From assembly GCA_903845065.1 (NCBI GenBank), contig CAIMWH010000162.1, positions 1-39,966 on the forward strand: 39,966 nt of DNA, given 5' to 3'. The notes beneath the pieces are model-generated. The model saw only the letters and a list, made by a program, of their open reading frames with translations. It made no database searches and was not told the DNA's origin. This stretch comes from an uncultured Rhodospirillales bacterium. GTDB lineage: Bacteria > Pseudomonadota > Alphaproteobacteria > Acetobacterales > Acetobacteraceae. Numbering within the stretch: position 1 is the stretch's first letter; every line of letters starts with the position of its first letter. The position numbers and the translations under genes were made by a program. Below, piece after piece: positions 1 through 9,307 of the stretch.

Positions 1-975
<975 letters not shown>

Positions 976-1065
976 CTCTGATGTCCCTAACTCAGGCGAC
1001 TGCAAAACGAGGCGGTGCGTTGTGTCCCTGCCAGGAGGCAACACAAACCCTACCCTCGGCTCATG

Positions 1066-1094
1066 ACATGGTGAATGATCAATCCCATCTCAAG
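1066..1094 (-). promoter_or_regulatory. Candidate sigma-32 (RpoH) heat-shock promoter for clpB
   Basis: On the minus strand CTTGAGA (1094-1088) is followed after 14 nt by CACCATGT (1073-1066). The RpoH consensus is CTTGAAA, 13-15 nt, CCCCATNT, so each box has one mismatch. A start near 1058 would give a leader of roughly 80 nt before the clpB ATG at 975. The gene identity fits, because clpB is a classic RpoH target. This is a visual match only. Confidence 0.6.
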
Positions 1095-1113
1095 GGGAAG
1101 CCGAGGAGAACCC

Positions 1114-1872
1114 ATGCGCATCGATCGTCTCTACCGCTATCCCGTGAAGGGCCTGTCCGCCGAGGCGATCGAGAGTGCGGGGGTGGAGGTCGGCGGGGCG
1201 ATCCCGTGGGACCGGGCGTTCGCACTGGCGCAGGGGGATGCCGGGTTCGATCCGGCGGCGCCGACCTGGTTGCCGAAGACGAATTTCATGTGCCTGCGCT
1301 CCAACGCCAAGATCGCGCTGCTGCGGGCGAGCTTCGATGACCGCACCGGGCGGCTGGCCCTGCTGGCGCCCGATGGCGGCAGCATCGAGCAGAACGTGCT
1401 GTCCGAACCCGGGCGGGCGCGGATCGGGGCCTGGCTGACGGACTATCTGGGGCCCGATGCGCGGGGCACACCGGCGTTCCACCATGTGCCTGGCCACGTG
1501 TTCGGGGATCAGCGGACGCCGGTGCTGAGCCTTATCAACGAGGCCAGCCGTGCCGATCTTGAGGCGCAGGTGGGTAGCCGGCGGCATCGGCGGCGGTTTC
1601 GCGCCAATATCTGGTTCAGCGGCGCGCCGGCCTGGAGCGAGTTGGAGTGGGTGGGGCGCGAACTGCTGATCGGCGGGGCGCGCCTGCGGGTGACCAAGCG
1701 GACGGTGCGCTGCCCGGCGACCGAGGTGAACCCCGAGACCGGCGAGCGGGATGCCAATCCGGTGGCGGAACTGCGCGCCACGTATGGCCATGCGGACCTG
1801 GGCATCCACGCCGAGGTGATCGAGGGCGGGCGGATCGAGCTTGGGGATTCGATCGAACTCATCCAGGAGTAG
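1114..1872 (+). CDS. MOSC domain-containing protein
   Basis: This 252-residue protein has an N-terminal MOSC_N beta-barrel (starting MRIDRLYRYPVKGLS, residues 1-15) and a C-terminal MOSC domain. The characteristic MOSC segment RCPATEVNPETGERD is at 199-213, and Cys200 is the candidate molybdenum-cofactor sulfur ligand. MOSC proteins handle sulfur on the molybdenum cofactor or act as Mo-enzymes such as YcbX and YiiM; the substrate here is unknown. The start at 1114 is preceded by GAGGAG; an in-frame codon at 1075 would add 13 non-homologous residues and was rejected. It is divergent from clpB. The window also holds mobB, moaD and moaE, so the organism makes the cofactor. Confidence 0.88.
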   Translation: MRIDRLYRYPVKGLSAEAIESAGVEVGGAIPWDRAFALAQGDAGFDPAAPTWLPKTNFMCLRSNAKIALLRASFDDRTGRLALLAPDGGSIEQNVLSEPGRARIGAWLTDYLGPDARGTPAFHHVPGHVFGDQRTPVLSLINEASRADLEAQVGSRRHRRRFRANIWFSGAPAWSELEWVGRELLIGGARLRVTKRTVRCPATEVNPETGERDANPVAELRATYGHADLGIHAEVIEGGRIELGDSIELIQE

Positions 1873-1959
1873 AAAAAAGCGAGGGGCTTGGGCCGGGCGC
1901 ATCCAACCGGCCCACGCCCGCGTATCGCCGCAAAACAGCCGTCAACAGGGGAGACCGCC

Positions 1960-2358
1960 ATGACCGCCACCGCCGATCTCGTCCAGACCCTCTACGCCGC
2001 CTTCGGCCGCGGCGACCTGCCGGCGCTGCTCGACCACTGCGACCCCGCGGTGACCTGGGGTTCCAATGGCGATGCGGCGCGCGTGCCGTGGGGCGGCACG
2101 CGGCATGGGCGCGAGGGCGTGCAGGGGTTCTTCACCGCCCTGCTTGGCGCGCTTGAATTCGAAGTTTTCGAGCCTGGCCGCTTCATCGTCCAGGGGGATG
2201 TCGCGGTTGTGCTCGGCCACACCCGCGCCCGCTTCAAGGCCGGCGGCGGCGTGGTGTCCAGCGACTGGGTCCATGTGTTCACGGTGCGGGACGGCAAGCT
2301 GCTCCGTTTCGAGGAGTACTACGACACGGCGGCGATCGAACGTGCCCAGGCCGTTTGA
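1960..2358 (+). CDS. NTF2-like / SnoaL-like family protein
   Basis: This is a 132-residue single-domain protein of the NTF2-like cone fold. The opening TADLVQTLYAAFGRGDLPAL is the typical first helix, DPAVTWG follows it, and WVHVFTVRDGKLLRFEEYYD is the typical final strands. Family members include ketosteroid-isomerase-like enzymes and small-ligand binding proteins, and the sequence does not fix a substrate. The start was placed at 1960, with AGGGGAG 5-10 nt upstream. The reading frame open from 1888 has no homologous content before this ATG. It converges on the Crp/Fnr gene, whose stop is 3 nt past its own. Confidence 0.85.
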   Translation: MTATADLVQTLYAAFGRGDLPALLDHCDPAVTWGSNGDAARVPWGGTRHGREGVQGFFTALLGALEFEVFEPGRFIVQGDVAVVLGHTRARFKAGGGVVSSDWVHVFTVRDGKLLRFEEYYDTAAIERAQAV

Positions 2359-2361
2359 CCG

Positions 2362-3066
2362 CTAGCCCACCAGCGCCCGCAGGCTGTCCTGCTTGAGCAC
2401 CACGAGGTGGCCGTCGACGAGATCGATGATGCCGCTGTCGCGCCAGACCTTGAGCTGCTTGTTGACGCTTTCGCGCGTGCTGGCGACCAGGTTGGAGAGG
2501 TCGCGCTGGGAGAGTTTCATGGCGATGCGCACGCCCTCGCCGTCCGGGCGGCCGTAGTCCGCGGCGAGCTTGATCAGCATGCGGGCGAGCCTGGCCGGCA
2601 GGTCGAACAGGGCGATTTCCTCGAGCGCGCCGCTGGTGCGGCGGAGGCGGTCACACAGGACCACCAGGAGGCGCTCCACCAGGGTGTCATGGCGGTACAG
2701 GAAGGGCAGGAAATCGCGCCGTTCCACCACCAGCACCGTGGTGTCCTCGGTGGCGACCACGTCCGCGCTGCGGGTCTTGCCGTCGAGGAGGGCGATTTCG
2801 CCGACGATTTCGCCGGGGCCGATGACGTTGAGGGTGACTTCCTTGCCCTCGGCCGAGACGTTGCCGATGCGCAGGCGGCCGGCGAGGACGGCCATCATGC
2901 TGCTGCCCGGGTCGCCCTTGGAGACCAGGGTGGCGCCGCGCGGGAAGCGGCGCTCGACGGCGAAGGCGAGGATTTCGTCGATCTCCTCGGCGCGCATGGA
3001 GCGGAAGAAGGCGCTGCCGAGCAGCGCCTCCCGCTTGATGCTGACGTCGATCCGCGGTGTCCGCAT
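2362..3066 (-). CDS. Crp/Fnr family transcriptional regulator
   Basis: This 234-residue regulator has a cyclic-nucleotide-binding beta-barrel (about residues 30-122) and a C-terminal winged helix. The recognition region LSQRDLSNLVASTRESVNKQ lies at about 185-204. The phosphate-binding cassette region GEIALLDGKTRSADVVA keeps the Arg-Ser pair that contacts cAMP in CRP, so a cyclic nucleotide ligand is plausible. No FNR-type N-terminal cysteine cluster is present. A GTG at 3075 overlaps the stop of the upstream M28 gene (GTGA), but the GGAGG at 3080-3076 sits directly against it. The ATG at 3066 has a 9-nt spacing and was chosen. It is probably cotranscribed with the peptidase gene. Its targets are unknown; the adenylate cyclase at 27726-28742 could supply a ligand. 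Confidence 0.9.
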   Translation of the reverse strand: MRTPRIDVSIKREALLGSAFFRSMRAEEIDEILAFAVERRFPRGATLVSKGDPGSSMMAVLAGRLRIGNVSAEGKEVTLNVIGPGEIVGEIALLDGKTRSADVVATEDTTVLVVERRDFLPFLYRHDTLVERLLVVLCDRLRRTSGALEEIALFDLPARLARMLIKLAADYGRPDGEGVRIAMKLSQRDLSNLVASTRESVNKQLKVWRDSGIIDLVDGHLVVLKQDSLRALVG

Positions 3067-3071
3067 GGCGT

Positions 3072-4811
3072 TCACCCTCCCGCGATTGCGATGACACGCC
3101 GCGCGGCGGCGATGGCGGCGAGGAAGCGGTTCTGGCCGCGCATCAGTTCCACCAGCGCCACCCGGCGCAGATGGGGGTCCGTCATGTCGGGCAGGTCGGC
3201 CGCCACGGCCAGCGTGGGGAGGGGCTGGACGGTGTAGGCGGGATCATGACGGAAGCGGGGCTGCTGGGTGTAGTTGATCGGCACCAGGATGCGGGCCAGT
3301 TCGTGCAGGGCGGCGTTGCGGGCGGGGAGCGGGGCTTGCTCCAGGGTGGCCAGCGCGGCTTTCAGGCCGAGCACCGCGGCGCGGGACGGGGTGAGGTCGG
3401 CCAGGCCCTTCGCGGCGGCCTGGTAGGTGTCGATGGTTTCGAGGAATTCGTCGGCGGTGGCTGACCAGTCGAACGGGAGCACCTCGGCGTTGGCGACCCG
3501 GAGCGCGGAGAGCAGGTAGATCTTCATGTCGGTCAGCAGGTTGTCGCGATCGGCGATTTCCAGGGTGTCGTTCTCGGTGTGCCAGGCGATGTTCGCGCCG
3601 CAGCCGGAGACGTCGTAGTAGCCTTTCTCGTGGCGCAGGGCCTCCGGCATGGTGGAGGACAGCATGAAGAAGCTGGGCAGGCCGATGTTGTTGAACGAGT
3701 AGTCGCCGGCCTGGGGCGGGCGCATGGTCTTGATCACCGCGTCCGGCACGATGTCGCGGATGACGCCGCTGGCGATGTGGGCGCTTTCGGTGAAGGCGCG
3801 GGTCTCGTGGTAGCTGGTCGCCCAGCGGCAGCCGGGGCTGTCGCAGTTGATCTGGGCGAGGCAGTTCTCGTCGAGGTCCTGGGCGAAGGCGTCGGTGAAC
3901 CACGTGGAGCCGGCGTAGCGGCCGGTAGAGTGGCCCGGCCACCAGGCGATTTTCACCGAGCGCTTGAGCGAGGCACGGTTTTTCCACAGCACCCGGGCGA
4001 GTTCCATCATCGTGGCGTCACCGGTGGCGTTGTCGCCGACGCCGACTTCCCACGAGTCGTAGTGGCCGTGCACGAGGGCGTATTTTTCCGGCTCCTCGGT
4101 GCCGGGGATGGTGACGACCGGGACCTTCTGGACGAACCAACCTTCGAGCAGGTCGGTGCGGATGGTGCAGGCGCCGCCGGACTGGGCGAGGGCGATGAGT
4201 TTCTGGCCGTCCGGGTTGTTGACGGCGATGACCGGGATTTTCGGCTTGCGGGCCATGTCCTGCAGGTCGGGCGAGCCCCAGATGGTGGTGCAGGTGCCCC
4301 AGTGGATATCGATGCCGGGGTTGACCGCGATGAGGCCGACGCCGCCCCATTCCTCGATCAGGCTGGTGAGCGCCGGGTTGCCGAAGCCCTGCATCACCAC
4401 GATGTTGCCGCCGACGATGCGCTTGACCTCCTCAACGGAGGCGATGGAGCCGCCGAACAGCGTTTTGATGTCGCGGTTGTAGCTGCGCAGGGCTTTCGGA
4501 TTGGCCTTCAGGCTCACCAGCTTGCCGGTGACGCCATCCGGCGCGGGCAGCGAGGAGGAGGGCGGTTTGGCGCGGTAGGCCACGTTGTCGGCGGTGACGG
4601 AGGCGGAGAGCGGGATGGAGAGGTAGATCTCGGGGGCGTGGACATCGACCGGGATGCCGGCCGCGCGCAGGCGCCCGGCGATGACGTCGGCCGCGGCGTT
4701 GACCTGCTCGGGGCGCCAGCGGTGCATGGTGGCGAAGGTTTCCACCAGTGCCCAGGGCATATCGAGGCTGACGTCGTCCAGGAATCGCTGTTCCGTCGCG
4801 GTGATGGCCAT
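3072..4811 (-). CDS. M28 family peptidase homologue with altered active site
   Basis: This 579-residue protein resembles zinc M28 aminopeptidases and glutamate carboxypeptidases, with a protease-associated insert at about 90-235. The metal-ligand positions HGHYD (His250, Asp252), GVGDNATG (Asp260), INCDSPG (Asp324) and WHTENDT (His411) are retained. The usual Glu-Glu pair (catalytic base plus zinc ligand, normally in a W-G-E-E-x-G context) is replaced by His294-Ser295 in WWPGHSTGRYAGS. I recall related proteins with GHSHGRY at this site, so this is probably a subfamily trait rather than decay. No signal peptide is visible. The start at 4811 has GGAGG 6 nt upstream. It is divergent from a peptide transporter, which suggests it acts on imported peptides or related amides. 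Confidence 0.85.
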   Translation of the reverse strand: MAITATEQRFLDDVSLDMPWALVETFATMHRWRPEQVNAAADVIAGRLRAAGIPVDVHAPEIYLSIPLSASVTADNVAYRAKPPSSSLPAPDGVTGKLVSLKANPKALRSYNRDIKTLFGGSIASVEEVKRIVGGNIVVMQGFGNPALTSLIEEWGGVGLIAVNPGIDIHWGTCTTIWGSPDLQDMARKPKIPVIAVNNPDGQKLIALAQSGGACTIRTDLLEGWFVQKVPVVTIPGTEEPEKYALVHGHYDSWEVGVGDNATGDATMMELARVLWKNRASLKRSVKIAWWPGHSTGRYAGSTWFTDAFAQDLDENCLAQINCDSPGCRWATSYHETRAFTESAHIASGVIRDIVPDAVIKTMRPPQAGDYSFNNIGLPSFFMLSSTMPEALRHEKGYYDVSGCGANIAWHTENDTLEIADRDNLLTDMKIYLLSALRVANAEVLPFDWSATADEFLETIDTYQAAAKGLADLTPSRAAVLGLKAALATLEQAPLPARNAALHELARILVPINYTQQPRFRHDPAYTVQPLPTLAVAADLPDMTDPHLRRVALVELMRGQNRFLAAIAAARRVIAIAGG

Positions 4812-4980
4812 GTGGTCCTCCGGTGCTGCTGGTGCGATGGCAACACCGATGGGCGCGGGAAGCAAGGTCACGTTGCGGCGTGGCGCCGGCTGGGGCGGCG
4901 GACATCCGAAACCCTCTTGAACATCGTGGCGACTTGCCCGTTCAATGCCGGCCAACGATCAAAACACGGGGGCTCTGACA

Positions 4981-6645
4981 ATGTGGCGATACCTGCTCGC
5001 ACTGACGGCGGCTGCACTACCAAGCCTCGCGCACGCCCAGGCGGCGGGCGATCCTATTCGGCCGTTGACGCTGATCACGCAGCCGCAGGCGGCGGACCCG
5101 CGCGAATACCAGGCGGCGCAGATTGTCGCGGAGGCCTGGCGCAAGCTGGGGCTCACGGTGAATATCCGGCCGCTGCCGGGCCAGCAGTTCAGCCAAGTGG
5201 TGTGGTACGAGCGGCAGCGCTGGGACATGACGACGTGGCAGATGGTGGGGCGGCCGGAGCGCGGCGATCCGGACGAGTTGACCTACAACCTGTTCGTCTC
5301 GGCCAACGCGGCCAACGGGTACGATTTCGTGGGCTACATCAATCCCGACTACGACAAGCTCGCCCAGGCGCAGCGGCAGGAGCTTGATCTGGACAAGCGC
5401 CGCGCGCTGGTGTTGCAAGCGCAGGAGATGATCAACGCGGACCAGCCGTACGGGTTCCTGGTGCATCCGAAGAACGTGGTGGCGTTCAACAAGTCGGTTT
5501 GGGACCCCAACAGCTTCGTGGCGCAGGCGGGCATCGGCATCCGCTCGACCTGGTCGTGGCTCAATGTCGCGCCGCTGGGGGCGCAGAAGGATGTGATCCT
5601 GAATTCGGTGGCGCCGCCGACCAACCTCAATCCGTTCAATATTCCGGGCGCGCAGGGCTCGTGGGCGACGGAGATGGCGTGGGACCGGCTGATGCGGGTG
5701 GGGCCGGATGGGCTGCCCAAGCCGTGGGCGGCGGAGAAGGTGGAGCGGCCGGACCCGCTCACCGTCAACATCACGCTGCGCAAGGGGATGATGTGGTCGG
5801 ACGGCAAGCCGGTGACCATCGATGACGCGGTGTTCAGCCTCGAAGCGCCGGGCTTTGCCGACAAGTCTCCGATGTACAAGCCGTTCGTGCGCAACATCGC
5901 CTCGGTGACCGCGACGGGGCCGGATACGCTGACGATCAAGCTGCACAATCCGGACGCGGCGTTCCTGATTTCGTCGCTCGCCAAGCTGAACCTCGCGCCG
6001 AAGCACATCTGGGCGCCGATCTTCGAGGACCTCAAGAGCAAGCCGCAGACCACCGAGAGCATCCAGGAGGAAAAGCCGGTCGGGTCCGGGCCGTTCCGCA
6101 TCGTGCGCGCGGTGCTGAACCAGGAGATCGTGCTGGAGGCCAATCCGAACCACTGGTCCAAGCCGAAGGTCAATCGCTGGATCATGCGGATCATGCCCAA
6201 CGTGGAGGCCTCGCTTGGGGCGCTGAAGTCGGGCGAGATCAACTTCCTGGCGGACTACACCGGCGATCCGCAGATCCTGCGCGATCTCGCCAAGGCCAAT
6301 CCGAATATCGTGATTTCCGAGGCGCTGGATATCGGCTTCCGCTTCCTCGCGTACAACGAGCGGCGGCCGCCGTTCGACAACAAGGGGTTCCGCAAGGCGC
6401 TGTCCGCGATGATCGACCGGCAGTTGCTGGCCGAGGATGCGTGGGGCGGGGCGGCGGAACCGTCCAACTCGTGGGTGTCGCCGGCGCTTGAGACGTGGGC
6501 GGCGAAGGGCATCGTGGACCGGGTGCCGGGGGCGGGCAGCCTGGCCGCCGCGCAGGGGTTCCTCAAGGACGCCGGCTTCGTGATGGTGGGCGGCAAGCTG
6601 CACTATCCGGCGGGGGTGAAGGAGACCACCACGCCGTACAACTGA
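4981..6645 (+). CDS. Circularly permuted family 5 (Dpp/Opp-type) substrate-binding protein
   Basis: This periplasmic solute-binding protein belongs to a peptide-type ABC importer. It has 554 residues with a signal peptide MWRYLLALTAAALPSLAHA at 1-19. The order of parts is unusual. Residues about 27-195 match the normally C-terminal lobe: QIVAEAWRKLGLTVNI (47-62), a WQMVGRPERGDPDE stretch (86-99), INPDYDKL (120-127) and RRALVLQAQEMINADQPYG (140-158). Residues about 203-554 then match the normally N-terminal part: NLNPFN (215-220), LRKGMMWSDGKPVTIDDAVF (266-285), GSGPFRI (368-374), RPPFDNKGFRKALSAMIDR (462-480) and a final FLKDAGF (527-533). The chain ends where the usual protein would continue into its second lobe. 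The frame is intact. It is followed 8 nt later by permease genes. The ligand is unknown, with peptides or amides likely. Confidence 0.9.
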   Translation: MWRYLLALTAAALPSLAHAQAAGDPIRPLTLITQPQAADPREYQAAQIVAEAWRKLGLTVNIRPLPGQQFSQVVWYERQRWDMTTWQMVGRPERGDPDELTYNLFVSANAANGYDFVGYINPDYDKLAQAQRQELDLDKRRALVLQAQEMINADQPYGFLVHPKNVVAFNKSVWDPNSFVAQAGIGIRSTWSWLNVAPLGAQKDVILNSVAPPTNLNPFNIPGAQGSWATEMAWDRLMRVGPDGLPKPWAAEKVERPDPLTVNITLRKGMMWSDGKPVTIDDAVFSLEAPGFADKSPMYKPFVRNIASVTATGPDTLTIKLHNPDAAFLISSLAKLNLAPKHIWAPIFEDLKSKPQTTESIQEEKPVGSGPFRIVRAVLNQEIVLEANPNHWSKPKVNRWIMRIMPNVEASLGALKSGEINFLADYTGDPQILRDLAKANPNIVISEALDIGFRFLAYNERRPPFDNKGFRKALSAMIDRQLLAEDAWGGAAEPSNSWVSPALETWAAKGIVDRVPGAGSLAAAQGFLKDAGFVMVGGKLHYPAGVKETTTPYN

Positions 6646-6652
6646 GCCGGCG

Positions 6653-7633
6653 GTGACGCGGCTTCTCCTGGAACGGCTTGGCCACCTCCTGCTGGTTTTG
6701 TGGGTGGTGGCCAGCCTGACCTTCCTGATGTTCCGGCTGATGCCGGGCGACCCGACGCTGAACTTCCTCTCGCCGAGTTTCGACGAGGCGACGCGGACGG
6801 CGCTGATGCGCAACTTCGGGCTGGATAAGCCGTTGTGGGAGCAATACTTCATCTATATCGCCCAACTGCTGCACGGCGATTTCGGCATGTCCTTCCTCCA
6901 GGCGCAGCCGGTTTCGGTGCTGTTGTGGGACGCGTTGCCGAATACGGCGGTGCTGACTGTGGTGTCCCTGGTGCTGGCCTATGCGATCGGGATCGTGGCG
7001 GGGGCGTTCATCGCGTTCCGCCGGGGCTCGGCGCTGGAGGCGGCGGTGATCCCGACGGCGCTGGCCACCCGCTCGGCGCCCGAGTTCTGGCTCGGCATGC
7101 TGCTGCTCGCGGTGTTCGCGTTCCAGTTGGGTTGGTTCCCCACCGGCGGGGCGGTGAGCCCGGGCGGCACGATGGGATCGGTGGTGGATCGGCTGCTGTC
7201 GGGGGATTTCTGGTGGCATCTGTGCCTGCCGGCGCTGACGCTGACGCTGTTCCTGCAGGGGCTGCCGTTGCTGCTGATGCGGGCCACCATGCTGGAGGTG
7301 CTGAACGACGAGTTCATCACCATGGCGCGGATGAAGGGGCTGTCGCGCTGGTCCATCGTGATGCGGCATGCCGCGCGCAACGCGCTGCTGCCGGTGGTGA
7401 CGGCGTTCGCGCTGGGGCTGGGGGCGTCGATCGGCGGCAATGTGGTGATCGAGACGGTGTTTGCCTGGCCGGGTATCGGGCGGGTGCTGGTGAACGCGGT
7501 GCAGTCGGCGGATTATCCGCTGGCGCAGGGGGCGTTTATCATGATCGCCTTCGTGCTGGTGGTGATGAATACGGTGGCGGATCTTGCCTATGCCGCGCTT
7601 GACCCGAGGGTGAGTGTTGGTGCGCGCAAGTAG
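6653..7633 (+). CDS. ABC transporter permease, DppB/OppB family
   Basis: This is an inner-membrane subunit of a peptide-type importer (326 residues, about six membrane segments). The N-terminal signature LFRLMPGD-like stretch appears as MFRLMPGDPTLNF, the next periplasmic part has GLDKPLWEQY, and the EAA loop that docks on the ATPases reads EFITMARMKGLSRWSIVMRH (about 218-237). The start codon is GTG, 7 nt after the stop of the binding-protein gene, so the two are very probably cotranscribed. Its 3' end overlaps the next permease gene. Confidence 0.95.
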   Translation: MTRLLLERLGHLLLVLWVVASLTFLMFRLMPGDPTLNFLSPSFDEATRTALMRNFGLDKPLWEQYFIYIAQLLHGDFGMSFLQAQPVSVLLWDALPNTAVLTVVSLVLAYAIGIVAGAFIAFRRGSALEAAVIPTALATRSAPEFWLGMLLLAVFAFQLGWFPTGGAVSPGGTMGSVVDRLLSGDFWWHLCLPALTLTLFLQGLPLLLMRATMLEVLNDEFITMARMKGLSRWSIVMRHAARNALLPVVTAFALGLGASIGGNVVIETVFAWPGIGRVLVNAVQSADYPLAQGAFIMIAFVLVVMNTVADLAYAALDPRVSVGARK

Positions 7634-8477
7634 AATCCGCCGGTTCCTGGCGAGCGAGCCGTTCGCGGTGGTCGGTGTGGCGATCTACGCGGTGATCATC
7701 GCGGCGGCGCTGCTGGCGGACCGGATCGCGCCGCATGATCCGCGCGAGATCCTGCGCATCAACCGGCGCATCGCGCGGTATGCCCCGATGTCGGGCGATT
7801 TCTGGCTGGGGACCACGGCAGGCGGGGCGGATATCGCGAGCCAGTTGATCCATGGTGCCCGCGCGGCGCTGGAGGTGGGGCTGACGGCGGCGCTGGCGGT
7901 GGTGGCGATCGGCACGCTGCTGGGGCTGCTCGCGGGGTATCTGGGCGGCTGGGTGGACAAGGTGTTGACCAGGCTGGCCGATATTGTGCTTGGGCTGCCG
8001 TTCCTGCCCACCATGCTGGTGCTGGCGGCGTTGACGCGGCCGGGGGTGTGGACGGTGATTGTCACGGTATCGCTGTTGTTGTGGCCCAATACGGCGCGGG
8101 TGATCCGCTCGCAGGTGCTGTCACTGCGGGAGCGGGCGTGGGTGGAGGCGGCGCGGGTGACCGGCTGTTCCAATACCCGCATCATGTTCGTGCACATATT
8201 GCCGCAGGTGCTGCCGTTGGCGGCGCTGTATGGCTCGGTGGCGATCGGCTGGGCGATCCTGGCGGAGGCGGCGGCCTCGTTCCTGGGGTTTGGCGACCCG
8301 GACGTGGTGAGCTGGGGGGTGATGTTGCAGGATGCCTATGCCAACCAGGCGATGTCCCGCGGGGCGTGGAACTGGTTCGCGCCGCCGGGGGCCGCCATCC
8401 TGATGATGGTGCTGGCGGGGTTCATGATTTCGCGCGGCTCGGAAAAGCTGCTGTTCCCCAAGCTGGGGGACAAATGA
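7614..8477 (+). CDS. ABC transporter permease, DppC/OppC family
   Basis: This is the second membrane subunit of the importer (up to 287 residues). It has the N-terminal cytosolic helix and first membrane segment of DppC proteins, a DPREILRINR segment, FWLGTTAGGADIASQLIHGA (the conserved LGTD-G-D-x-x-S region), and an EAA loop ERAWVEAARVTGCSNTRIMF. Candidate starts are GTG 7614, TTG 7617 and GTG 7620. GAGGG at 7606-7610 gives the best spacing to 7620, so the protein may be two residues shorter. All overlap the 3' end of the upstream permease gene. The stop is 2 nt from the stop of a PEP-CTERM gene on the other strand, which separates this gene from its ATPases. Confidence 0.94.
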   Translation: MLVRASRIRRFLASEPFAVVGVAIYAVIIAAALLADRIAPHDPREILRINRRIARYAPMSGDFWLGTTAGGADIASQLIHGARAALEVGLTAALAVVAIGTLLGLLAGYLGGWVDKVLTRLADIVLGLPFLPTMLVLAALTRPGVWTVIVTVSLLLWPNTARVIRSQVLSLRERAWVEAARVTGCSNTRIMFVHILPQVLPLAALYGSVAIGWAILAEAAASFLGFGDPDVVSWGVMLQDAYANQAMSRGAWNWFAPPGAAILMMVLAGFMISRGSEKLLFPKLGDK

Positions 8478-8479
8478 GC

Positions 8480-9307
8480 CTACATCTTGGCCTTGCGCAG
8501 CAGGCGGCGGCGCCGGGCGAGCATGCCACCGCCGAGCAGCCCGGTGGCGAGCAGCGCCACGCTGGCCGGTTCCGGGGTGTCACTGGCGGAGAGCAGCGAG
8601 ATGTCATCGGTGGCGGCGGCGATGAGGTCGGGCGTGGTGCCGTAGGCGAAGCCGACATCGGTGATGCTGGTCAGGCTGAAGCCCACCGGCAGGCCGGACC
8701 AGGTGAAGACCACGCGGTCCTGTTCGAGGGGCACCCTGGCATCGCCATCGGCGCGGGCCACGTTGTAGCCGCTGCCGGCGATGGAGAATGCGACGCCATC
8801 GAGCGCCGGGACGCCGTAGAGGGCGGGGCCGCCGAAGGTGGAGATGGCGCCCGGGCCGAAATTTGGCACCACGCCGGTGTAGCCGATGGCGGCCACGCCA
8901 TATCGCGCCGGAGTGATCACCTTGCCGGAGAACCCGACCAGGGATTGCTGGTAGCCCCATTCGCCGCCCACGTTGGTGGTGATGGCGCCGCAGGCGAAGG
9001 GCAGGCAGCCGCCGGGGTTGATCACGCCGCCGGGTGCGAACGCCGATACCGGGGCGAGGGCCGGCGCGCCCACCACATCGAAGAACAGGCCGCTCAGCAG
9101 GTTGCCCGGTACGTAGCGGCGGTTGCTTGTGTCCGTGTTGACCAGTTCGAGCACCAGGTCCGTCCCGGTGACGCTGAAGGTCGCGGTTGCGCTCAGGGTT
9201 CCCATGGCGCCGTTGAAGACCACGGTCGCGTTGGCGATTCCGATGCCGATCGGCAGGGAAGCGGCAAGAACAGTGGCGTATTTTGCGATTTTATTAAAAT
9301 CAATCAT
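8480..9307 (-). CDS. PEP-CTERM sorting domain-containing exported protein
   Basis: This is a 275-residue secreted protein. It has a signal peptide (MIDFNKIAKYATVLAASLPI and on to about residue 26), a beta-rich middle (for example TATFSVTGTDLVLELVNTDT), and a C-terminal PEP-CTERM signal. That signal is PEPAS at 245-249, a hydrophobic stretch VALLATGLLGGGMLA, then ARRRRLLRKAK. Exosortase and its partners recognise this signal to anchor or process surface or exopolysaccharide-associated proteins; no exosortase gene is in the window. The function of the middle region is not recognised. AGGA lies about 9 nt before the ATG at 9307. The gene lies antiparallel inside an ABC transporter operon and has an AT-rich upstream region, which suggests insertion. 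Confidence 0.88.
   Translation of the reverse strand: MIDFNKIAKYATVLAASLPIGIGIANATVVFNGAMGTLSATATFSVTGTDLVLELVNTDTSNRRYVPGNLLSGLFFDVVGAPALAPVSAFAPGGVINPGGCLPFACGAITTNVGGEWGYQQSLVGFSGKVITPARYGVAAIGYTGVVPNFGPGAISTFGGPALYGVPALDGVAFSIAGSGYNVARADGDARVPLEQDRVVFTWSGLPVGFSLTSITDVGFAYGTTPDLIAAATDDISLLSASDTPEPASVALLATGLLGGGMLARRRRLLRKAKM

Noticed and set aside
4917-4945. TTGAAC...GTTCAA inverted repeat between the M28 gene and the binding-protein gene
   Set aside because: Arms are only 6 bp with a 17-nt spacer, a spacing common by chance. Read as a -35/-10 pair it also fits poorly, so no operator or promoter is claimed.
4981-6645. The permuted binding protein explained as two fused fragments or a frameshifted pseudogene
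   Set aside because: The frame is continuous with one signal peptide. Each lobe appears once, no conserved segment is duplicated, and the gene sits correctly spaced in its operon.
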